Source: Maylandia zebra (Eukaryota > Chordata > Actinopteri > Cichliformes > Cichlidae). Taken from it: a stretch of DNA of 64,000 nucleotides. Below, in pieces: positions 26,036 through 37,100 of this stretch. The stretch spans positions 14,504,286 through 14,568,285 of the forward strand of contig NC_135176.1 in NCBI RefSeq assembly GCF_041146795.1, written 5' to 3'. Positions within the stretch are counted from its first letter, which is position 1. Every line of letters begins with the position of its first letter. The position numbers and the translations under genes are program-made. The notes beneath the pieces were generated by a model. The model was not told where the DNA came from, made no database searches, and saw only the letters and a list, made by a program, of their open reading frames with translations.

Positions 26036-26575
26036 CAAACTATGTCCTGCTCGGTTCATATTTGCTTGCCAATTGAGGGTTCATGGGATTGATCCATGAG
26101 TGACTGTGAACAAGAGGCTTGTCAGTGGTTACAACTAATACTTCACACACCTCCTCATCAGTGAAAGCTGAAGTTCACCTGAGAGAAATTGTTCAATTTC
26201 GGGGACATTTCCAGGAAAAAATCATTTAAAAAGGTATAAAATTTGCTTGACAGCATTTCACCAATTTTGTATGTAATGACTCAAGCAATGAAATGAAGAC
26301 TATTAGTTTTATTGGGAACTAATAGTCTTTCAGCATCCAAAGGTATAGTTCATTTTGACTGACATGACATAAGAAAATGATAATGTTGTCGACCGCAGAG
26401 AATTGTATGAAAGCAACTGATACATGTCCAAGAGCATTTGCAATTTGTTCAGGGGAAGGAGAAATTGGTACCATAATGTGCAGAAATGACTAAATGTTAT
26501 GGAGGTTGCACTAATGGTTTTGAGAATTATTATTCTGATCTGAGAAAAGCACCAAAGGGACTGAGAAAAACTGTA

Positions 26576-28120
26576 AACACAAGCATAAGAGGCAGAACAG
26601 AGAAGGAAATAAGAGAGCGTGCTCATGTGGTGGTGTGTGACAGACAGACTCTGACAGACTGCTCACAGTCCTGAAAAACAGGCACTTACAGAGTAATGGT
26701 GCGTGACTTCTTTTTTTTTTCGTAGCAGTCGGGCCACAATGTTAGAGCCCTGCAGTGTTGTCCTGGAAACACTTTCAGTTGTGTCTATTACTGAAAACAC
26801 AGGTTTATGACACACCCTGAGGCACACCTGTACTGACAAACAAAAAAGAAAAAGAAACACACAAATCTCTTCCTTCCAAAAACCTACAGGGAACTTTAAA
26901 GGCAGACGATCGGACTGTGTTATTATTTTTGGGTCTAGTTTTACAATCAGACAGCTTCCTCTTTGGGTGGTGTTGAAATGTTAAACCAAAGGTGCCAGAG
27001 CTGAAGAGAATGTATGTGACGTCCACCCGCTCACCTTGACGTCTCATGGGCGTGCCACATGTGTCAGCTATTGATTGTGCATGAGAAAGTGGTGGAGAAT
27101 TGACAAAGCACACAGCCGAGAGCACTGGCTAGATTTATGACTGTTAATGTTTGTTGTTGAACGTTTTACTTCGCCCATCGGAAGCTATGTTCCACAAAAA
27201 TGAAGACAGAGTCATGAAGGATCCAAGGATTTCTTCAGGCAGACTTCCTTGCCAGCAAATATCTGCTCCTTTAGTCAGGTAAAGCGAGATGGTGGCGGTG
27301 GAGGTGGTGTTGGTGGCGGTGTCTCTCCTTTTCCTTAATGTGGAGGGAAACACATCTTAACTCAGAAACAGCAGCTGGATCGGTTTTCAGTCAGGATTAT
27401 TAATCCAGATGGTTCATACAGATGCGCTCATATCTATAAATCACTTCCTTATGCGGCATCAAATAACATTAAAGTCATTTTTTAAGTCACAGAATCGAAT
27501 TATTTACATTTTTTATTTGTTGTTATTTTGTATTTGCAAAGTAGTCACGCATTTTTTAAGGACTGATGTTACTGGTTATATAAGAATATAGGAGAGGATG
27601 CACCCTATGTGCCAATAACAATGACGCTTTCCATGGATGTGAAAGAAGACATTTAGTTATACAGTCAGTCCACTTACTCACTGTTATTCTGCTTGTTATT
27701 TAAAAAAATAGGAGGCAAAGTTTGGAGAATTGTACATGCAAATTATTTGCTGCCTAATAATAAGAGATTCAAATGAACATGAAAAAATAACTATTGATTC
27801 ATGGTGTATGTACTCCATACATCATGTGCACTTTGAAGGTAATGAATTTGTTCTATTAGACCGTGCTCACTATCCTGAAATCGTTCAAGTGTTTCATTTG
27901 GCATTACTCATCTGTTAACAACCAGAACTGGAGATAAAACCTTTAAGACACATTTTAATTACAGCCTTTCAGCATTTGTTAGCATGGGTGTGATGGTAGG
28001 GCTTTTCTAGATTAGTATGACTCAGTCTGACTCTTTCTTCTGTCATATGTCAGAATAAATATAATAAAGCTTTAGCCCCCTGTGTTTATTTACTAAACTT
28101 AAACTTCTTCAACTTAACAG
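26576..28120. other. Spacer upstream of adgrg2
   Basis: No recognised element. The real first exon or 5' UTR of adgrg2 may lie here, but I could not identify it. Confidence 0.4.
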
Positions 28121-31100
28121 GGTGAAGAAGCCAGGCTCGCTTATCAGATGTTTCCACTTGCTGCAGACACACCTGGTGGTCATCGTTGTCCTCTTAGCAG
28201 GTATCTGACATCAGCTGTGACACAAAAGAGATGAAAAAACACGAAGACAATTGAGCGGAGGCGGCTGTTTAGTGGACCAACAGCTTTGAACCTCTAATTA
28301 TAACCTGCAATGCATGGCATGCACACGCACACACATACAGTACGCACACAAATACCTTGAACTCTTTCATAATATACTGTAACCAGTTAGTCTAGTTTTG
28401 TTTATTAGTCGTACTGCTATTCTGAGAAAGGCACAAATGGAGAAGACTAAAAAAGACCACACAGAGAACAGGAAGTGAGGGAATGGAAATGCATTTCAAT
28501 GACTTTGTGCAACTACCACAAAGTGCATTAATTTTTAAAGTGTTCTGTTTTTTTAAAAACAGAGTTTATGTGCTGAAAAAATTCAGAATTCCCATTTTCC
28601 AGCGTGTAGGATTTAAAAACCACATTAGGAACTTTGTACACTGAAACTGGATCATGTTAATGTCCATCAACGTGGTGTCTAGTGTTCAATACACACGATT
28701 GGCTTTTGGTCCCAAAACTCTCCATGAAGTTGCCAACAGTGGTAACTGAGAACTTTTTTCTTTTCCAATCAGGGCAAGCCTCCTGCAACCAGACCACTAC
28801 AACTCCTTCCCCTTTTACTGTTTCTACTACAGCTCCACAAATATCAGGTAAATGAACCCTGATAAAATCTGCTCACCCCTTGGCTTTGTAGGAAAAACGT
28901 TTGTTTAATCTGTGTTACTGGTTTGTATGTCACTCAGTGATATAAGTGTTTGATCTTCAAGCAAAACTTTAATACTTGGTTGACTTAGTATTTGGTTGAG
29001 AAACAAGCACAGAGATAACAAGTTTACTGATAGCTGGTCACAAGGTTTGCACACACCTCAGGAAGGATTTGGGGCGACTCCGTACGATGTGCGGAGGCAG
29101 ATTGGGTGGATTATTTTATGTGAGGACCCATATGCAGACCACAGTGAGACGAAAATGGGAATTAACTAAAAGTGTGCCATTTATTAAGGCAGATACACCA
29201 AACGGGGGGAAAGCAACTAAACAGAGGTATGCCTGAACTGGGGAAACAGAACACAGAAGAGCCACGGGGGTAAAGCAGACGCGACGACAAAGGTCAGGGG
29301 AAAACTCACACTGTCAAGAACCTCAGTGTACACTTACGATAAGGACCCTGGAAGCAGATTAATGTGCCGCCACTCAGAACTATGTACAGGTTTATTAATA
29401 AACAAAGCAACTTGATGAAAACAAGGGAACCAAAACTACAAACTCAAGCCAGGGAAAAACTGGGAACAGAAAACCCTGGAGCGCCCGTAATCTGGACTGA
29501 GGGAAAACTGCAACAGAGAGGAGAAACACAATTACTAGAGTACTGAGGAATGGCACGTAACAGCCAGAAAAAGTTAAACGTCAGGGCTTATGATTAGAGC
29601 CGGACCATGAAACTCAGAGGGGGAAGAGTCCATGGAGGGAGTCTGAGGAGGCAGGAACGAGGATGGGAGGTGAACAGGCATGGGGACAGGCAGGTGGCAG
29701 GATTCCAGCGCCGAACGTCGTTCCCTAAGTACATAGACACAAGATGAAGATGAATTCCGAAGTTCTCCAGTAAATACAGAACTTACGAAGAGCCTAGTTA
29801 CCACCGAGGGGTGACTAACGGACTGGCGAGGAGCAGCCATCTGCGCCGGGTGAAGTAGTCCCCCGGCGATTGTCTCAAATGGGATGCAGGTGTGTAGGAG
29901 ATGGCGCAGCCCGAGGGTGTGGAGCCCATCTATGCCACTCCATGACCTTAATATGCTTCTTTAGCCACACCTTTGTTCCTCTGCAGCATATTTTAAGCCA
30001 CTGTCATGTTGGAAGTTCCATCCATGACCCGTCTTCAGTATTCTGGCTCAGGGAAGAAGGTTCTCATCCTAGGTTTTATGGTACATGACCCTGTCAATAG
30101 CCGCTCAATGCAGCGAAGTCCCCTGTACCTAGCCCAAAGCATGATGTTTCCACCTCCGTGCTTGACTGTGGGGAGATTTTCTTTGGGTCATACTCAGCAT
30201 TTCTCTTCCCTTTTGGCGTCATCTGACCACAGCACTTTCTCCCAAGGCTTCTCCTCCCCCAGGATGATCATGTAGGTCTACAATCTTGTCCCTGACATCC
30301 TTTGACCGTTCTTTGGTTGTGCTCATGATGGCGGAGAGGTTTAAATGAAAGAAACTGATTCTGTGTGCTTTATACACATAATGAATTGAGAGCAGGTGAA
30401 TCTGCTCTTGATTGATCGATGTATTGAAATCTGTGTGTCACATGGGAACGCAGTCAGTCTGCAGGAGCCGGATTTCTGTTTGGGTAGAAATAATGTTTAT
30501 TTCTCTAAATGACATACAAATGAATTCATAACTTTTATGTTATTTTTAAATGTATTTATTTATTTGAAAATTAGAGGCTGTTCATTTTTTTGCAAGTGAG
30601 CACTTCCACTTCCAGCAGGGGATCAAATAATTATTTCCCCCACTGTAGTTGACTTGTACAGGTAATAGTATTTAAGTAAATTAGGCTAAATAAAAATACA
30701 AAAAATTCTCAAAACTGGGGCACATTTTTGAATGGCCTGTTAACATTAACCACCATGAAAGCCATATAATTTGGAATGTAACAGAACAAAAGTGCTCCAA
30801 ATGGCAAGAACAACACAAACAAGCTAACTATCTAAAACTCCACCCCTGTTAAAATTACCACAGAGCACAATATTTGCCATGGAAATTAAATATAGTTTGA
30901 CATTTAAAATGAGCAGCCAGCTTCAGTTGCAACACATCAGGTGACTGTGAGTCACTTCATTTTTGGTATTTCTATTTTTGGCTCCCTTTCTCAGCCCTTA
31001 GATTGCCTCTTTGTTACAAGCAGCTGGTATGTTGTCCTCCGTTATAGAGTTTAGCAACTTTTGCCAATGATTCTCTTTGCTTTGTAATGCAGTATACTAC

Positions 31101-34100
31101 TTTGTTGACATTACGGTGGATGTCACTGGACAGATCAAGAACGAATCTGAAATCATTGCCTGGGTATGTAACATGTACGACAGCAGGCTTATTAAAACAC
31201 CAGATGTAATGCTTAAATCCTGTCAGCAAACCATATGCTCTTTTCCTCAGCTCAAGCAGGTTTTCAGCACCAAGCTGGAGAACTGCGTGCCTCCAAACCC
31301 TCCAGAAACTACTGCCACACCGACCTCCCCACAAACTACACCTGCAAGTACTGTCAGTGAGACAACACAAGTGGCCTCATCAACACTGAACACTTACAAC
31401 AGCACAACAACTGCAGTAACCACATTACAGAGCAATAGTACAGGTGCAACATCCACGGCCTTAGAAGGCAACAGCACTACAGCAGCAACACCCACGGGAG
31501 GCAACAACTTCACAACCACTGCAACAACATTACAAGGCAACGGGACGACTACAACAGCAACACCAACAGGAGGCAACTTCACAACCACTGCAACAACATT
31601 ACAAGGCAACGGGACAACTACAACAGCAACACCAACAAGAGGCAACTTCACAACCACTGCAACAACATTACAAGGCAACGGGACAACTACAACAGCAATA
31701 CCAACAGGAGGCAACTTCACAACCACTGCAACAACATTACAAGGCAACGGGACAACTACAACAGCAACACCAACAGGAGGCAACTTCACAACCACTGCAA
31801 CAACATTACAAGGCAACGGGACAACTACAACAGCAACACCAACAGGAGGCAACTTCACAACCACTGCAACAACATTACAAGGCAACGGGACAACTACAAC
31901 AGCAATACCAACAGGAGGCAACTTCACAACCACTGCAACAACATTACAAGGCAACGGGACAACTACAACAGCAACACCAACAGGAGGCAACTTCACAACC
32001 ACTGCAACAACATTACAAGGCAACGGGACAACTACAACAGCAACACCAACAGGAGGCAACTTCACAACCACTGCAACAACAATTCAAGGCAACGGGACGA
32101 CTACAACAGCAACACCAACAGGAAGCAACTTCACAACCACTGCAACAACATTACAAGGCAACGGGACAACTACAACAGCAACACCAACAGGAGGCAACTT
32201 CACAACCACTGCAACAACATTACAAGGCAACGGGACAACTACAACAGCAACACCAACAGGAGGCAACTTCACAACCACTGCAACACCATTAGCAAGAAAA
32301 AGAAAACGGAAAAGAAGCTTGATACGTGTAGCTCGGGACGTTAGTGGCAATGGGACACAAAGCAGGTATGAGTGCAACTATTTCTATCAAATAAATGAAC
32401 AGATGGAAAATGAGATTATGAATTTTCATGGAGCACTTTCTGTAATATATTGTGGCAACTGTGTTGTCGAACCCACACTGTGAAGATTTGTTACGTTTAT
32501 CATTTAAGGTGAGATTACATTCAGAGTTATTGTAGTTTTGTATTTTTAAAATGTGGTTTTTTTGTTATTTCATTTTCGACTTTTTGTTTTAAATCAGTTT
32601 AGTTTCACTTAGTTTCTTTGTTTTTTCATTTCAGTTTAGTTTTTGTAAAAATATTTTGTTTTAGTTTAGTTTTTATTAATTTCATTCTTAGTTTAACATT
32701 TTTACCAAACTAAAAAAAAGCTCAAACTAAGAATTTTTTTTTTATTTTAGTTCGATTTCCAAGTTAACAAAATCTTTTCAGCTAGTTTTTCATTTTTTCA
32801 CATTTTTTACTTTTATTCTAGTCATGTTATAGTTTATTATTGTTAACAAAAAGTTTTTTTTCACATCTGCTTTTACTTTAGTTTTAGTTTAGTTTTAACT
32901 TTGATTATTTCCTTTGCTGACAGCAGCCAAAAGTTGCAGCTAATGAGATGCCGGCACACTGAATTTCCAATATTTCCCCCCTCTTGAATCCCCTTGAATA
33001 AGCATTAAGCAAAATAAGCAACGCTTGTTTGACTTTTTCATAAAGCTGGAGATCATATGAGCAGTTGCACAATCAGTCCTAATTCCACTGAGATGACGAA
33101 TCATATCAGTTAGTCCTGACACCCATTAACCTTATCTCCATTTACTTTTCAGTTCGAACACTAATGTCATAAATACAACGGGCCTATTTCAAGTGAGTGA
33201 GCACATAATTGTGTCTGTAGGTTTCTGTAAATGAAAAAGATCACTTGAATTTAGCCTGATTTGTGTTTTACCAGGGAATGGAAGTGTCATGCGTGACAAA
33301 AACTGAAATAAGGTAAGTGAAGTAAAGACATTCAAGTCATTGAAATAAGCTTATCTCATGATCCCTACATTAACACTGATCTTATGCTGCAGAAACACCA
33401 CGTGCTCTGTGACACTGAAGCTGAGTCAGGCGGTGTCTTCATGTTGTATCCTCCGCACTCTCTGCGCAGCCACTAACACTTCATCTGATTTTTACGTGCT
33501 GGGGAAAAAGGCAGATAGAGTGGGTGAGTGATGCATAGTTACCTACCTGATACGTTTGCAGGATGTTATAAAAGTAACAATGTAATAAATCCTCTGTGTC
33601 GCTTAACAGGTCAGCTTCAAAATGTGTGCAATAACAGCAGCACAGTAGAAAACAGCTGCATTTACACTGGTCAAGACAACGCAGCATGGTAAGATCCTCA
33701 GTACGGGCAGTCTGTGCTTTCCCAAGTGCTAAATGTTAACTGATTAATCAAAGATAAATTATACTTTTTAAATTCATACTTTAGTTTTGTGAAATTCCAT
33801 GTTTGTTTGTTTGTTTTTTACAGTAATGAGTCTGCAGCTGCATATGTGGTTCCACCAAGTAATTCAACTAACTGCAGTGCAGGTGAGCTCCAAACTATTC
33901 AATGTAAGCATAGTTAAGCTCAGTTTAAATGGACCAACCATGAAAACAAACAAACAACATCATTGCATCAATACATGAATTAGACTGTTACTGCTACTGA
34001 AACCTGATGAAGCAACACACTTGTGTTAAAAGACACCAGGAAGTACTTCAGGGCATGTCAGGAAACACACATTTCAAAAGAATAATATTAATTAAGTCTC

Positions 34101-37100
34101 AGTTACAGTTAACATTATACCTGGATACCAAATCGTGTGGACACGCTACAGAGCATTTGCGGATTATATAGGATTAATTGTTCTGTGAGTGTTTTAGCAG
34201 ATGCCTAAAAATAGAAAATGGTTAAAAACCCTGTTCTGTACAAAGCATCTGGTTAATTTAGCTTATCATAATAACTGGAAACATAAGGAAACTCATTAAG
34301 CTTTTGATTGCATGCCAGGTTAGCCAGCAGCTCGGGGTTGCTTCATACTTGCAACACAGACAATTAAAAACTGAACAAATAAGATTGTAAAAAAGCAAAA
34401 TGCACAAGATTCTTCTAAATATTTTTTCTAAATGTATTTTTCCCTTAAAGTGTAAAAGTAGAGTCTTGAAGGTGCCTTGATTCGATCCACACTGTAAACC
34501 ATCATGCTTTGACTTTGTTTCAGGCAACATCACCACAAGCAAGTGCAACTGCTCTGACTACTGCAGTGGATCAGGTTAGTGTCACCTATCAAAACCATTT
34601 GCATTATGATGTAAATCACACAGTCTGAAAGCTTGGTGACTTGATTATCTTTCCTTTTTTTTGTTTCTTTGTTTTTTAGATGCATACTACACTTTTAATA
34701 TTTCCATACAAGATCCCAATATAAACTATTTAAATGTCACCAACCTGGTAATCTTCCATTCACACAGAACACAAATACATATAAATAAACAAATCATTAA
34801 TGTAAAAATCATATGAATAAATTCTTGGAGCATCAATGAATCATTAATATCTTCAACTGTAACAGATTTCTCAGCTGCGACAGCTTCCACCTTGCTCTCC
34901 AAGTGTAGAGTAAGTTTTGTTTTTTGTCACCAGTTTTTAAATAAATAAATACCTTTTTATCACATGTAAAATACAAAAATAATAACAATCTTGTAATATT
35001 CCCTTGCAGAGGTCTATGTCCAGTGTCCATTAATGCATCTGAGTACAAGGTATTCAACCACCAAATTATGATATTATTGCCTTCATGTTTTTCTATCTCT
35101 GTTATGATGATTTAGGGCCAAAGCAAGTTTTCAAAATGTAAGTAAGGCATTTAGGTTGCATTAGGGAAAAAGATAACCTTAAAAAAATCAATTAAACTGA
35201 ATTGAATTTCTTTATTTGACTTAAAGGAGATTCAATCTATTCATCTAGATTAACATCTTTTGAGTTGTTCATTTTTGAAGATATCAGCTGTAGAGATGTC
35301 ATTTTGTCAGTAATGTCTTTTTGAACATTACTGACTTTTACCCCAAAAATACTCCAGTTTCACATGACAAGAAACTCACCATGTAATGGAATCTCACAGG
35401 AAAAATATAGTTTATGTCCAAAGGAATTTGCATTTCATGTGTTATTATTATATTAACACGTTAAAAATGTTTTAGTAGTTTCCTTTATTACGTTCATTTA
35501 AAGTTATTTTTCTAAAACTGACATTTCTACACAGGACGCAAACGTGGCATGTGCAAGCACGTCAACAAAGTGAGTCCAGCTATGTTAGAACATTTGTCTA
35601 AAACTCACATTAAATCTCACTGATGCATCTGTTGCATTTGAACACTAGGCTAAAATTGTTGTTGTTGTCTTTTTGTTTTTTCCGTTATAGCCTTCAAAGC
35701 TGTAGCGTGATTCTGGCCTTTGCCCGTGAGGTCCCCGTCTGTGATGTAGCAAATGCTGTGGTGTATCTGCTTCAGTCTAAGGAACAAATCAGTTTCAGCG
35801 GGCATGTGATCCGAGCGGGTGTGTATACTAACCAAAATAAAACAAGATGAGGACTGAAATATCAGCTCAAGCAGTCAAAAAATAAGTGACGACTTGTGCA
35901 AAGCTTGTGCAAAGCTTCTCATTGGTGCTTTTGTGTTTCCACAGCAATTTGTGGAAATTTACAAGCCAATGTCAGCCTGCAGTCTGAGTTCACATGGGTC
36001 AGCACGGACATAAAGCCTGCAGATTTCTGTGCTGCAGCAAAGTCTAGCAGCCTCACTTGGTTTGTATGACCTTAATATCCTGCACACTAACCACATTTAT
36101 ACAAAATGTGCTGCAACAGATCAAAAGGATCCAAAGTAAAATGTTACTTCTTTATTTCTTTTTAATAGTCAAAAACAAAACAATGTGGTTATGCAGCTGC
36201 AGGACAGTTGTGATCTTCAAAACGTGTCTACCACCACAACCAGCCCAAATGTGACAACCGTGCAACCAAACAGCACTGCCACCAGCACCACCAACAACAG
36301 CACTGCCACTACCACCAGCTCTGCTAATAGCACTACAATTGCTGTAAATGCAACTTCAATGCCGCTGAATACAACACAAGGAGTGAATCTAACCACCACC
36401 ACCAGTGCTGCTAATGTCTCAGTGCCAGCAACAGTCAACACTACTACAACTACACCTATCACTACCGCTAATAACTCAAGTACGGGTAACACAACTACAA
36501 CCAAGTCTCCTACACTCACCGTTACTACAGCCACCACAAATCCGAACACTTCTGTGACGACAACTGGAAGTACAACAACAAATTCGTCAGGTTTGTGATC
36601 ACTTCAGTTGCGTGCACAACTCTGTGGCAATGCTTTCCTTATCATAGCGTCACTGTCTCGTCAAATTGTGTTGACAGCAGCTGAGGCCCAAGCCAACGCA
36701 CTGCTTGACGAGACGAAAGACGTGTCCAAACTGAACTCCAGCCAGGTGAATAAGCTGGTGTCTAACCTGGAGGCTCTGTTATCAGGCCCAAATGTCAGCA
36801 TAGGGCTGGGGAACACATCAGTCAACATTGTCAGCAATCTCCTGGGTGCTTCTCCATCTGTGCTGTCACAGTCCTCCAACAGGTTACAGATTTATTTATT
36901 TATTTATTTATTTATTGTGGTCTTTTTACATTAATATTTCATGGGGTGGACAATGCATTTGACCCATACTGTTTTTATTTTTATTTTACTCACAACAATA
37001 ACCAGATATGGGCTCTAAAGAACACCAACAAAACCCCAGTTTTCCTCTTCCATCCATAGGAGGACAAAACACCTCAATTCCAACTCTTATTTTCATCTTT

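Larger units (their letters stand above)
24487..26573 (-). mobile_element. Tc1/mariner-superfamily (IS630-like) transposon, full length but inactivated
   Basis: The ends are inverted: the left end is CAGTTTTTCTCAGTCGCTTT and the right end, reverse-complemented, is CAGTTTTTCTCAGTCCCTTT. The similarity continues for tens of bases (GGTGCTTTTCTCA, then TTCTCAAAAC). TA lies on both flanks (24485-24486, 26574-26575). The minus strand carries the C-terminal part of a DDE transposase at 25012-25428: EYLPPYSPFLNPIEEFFSVW with the final catalytic Glu, then WRWKVFDR and a Cys/Asp-rich tail. The frame breaks upstream of about 25430, and an unrelated retroelement tail (25735-26035) plus a C/CA run occupy the middle, so no intact enzyme can be made. 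Confidence 0.85.

Noticed and set aside
31077-31092. ATG at 31077 as a start for the mucin-repeat protein
   Set aside because: These bases are upstream of a clear acceptor (ttgtaatgcag), and the exon joins in phase to two earlier exons that encode a signal peptide.
31497-32289. CRISPR-like array
   Set aside because: The repeat is contiguous, without unique spacers. It lies in a vertebrate exon and is in frame.
31394-32377. Long antisense open frames across the adgrg2 repeat array (Val/Pro-rich)
   Set aside because: They are a by-product of a stop-free repeat unit whose length is a multiple of three. There is no start context, and they are antisense to a well-supported exon.
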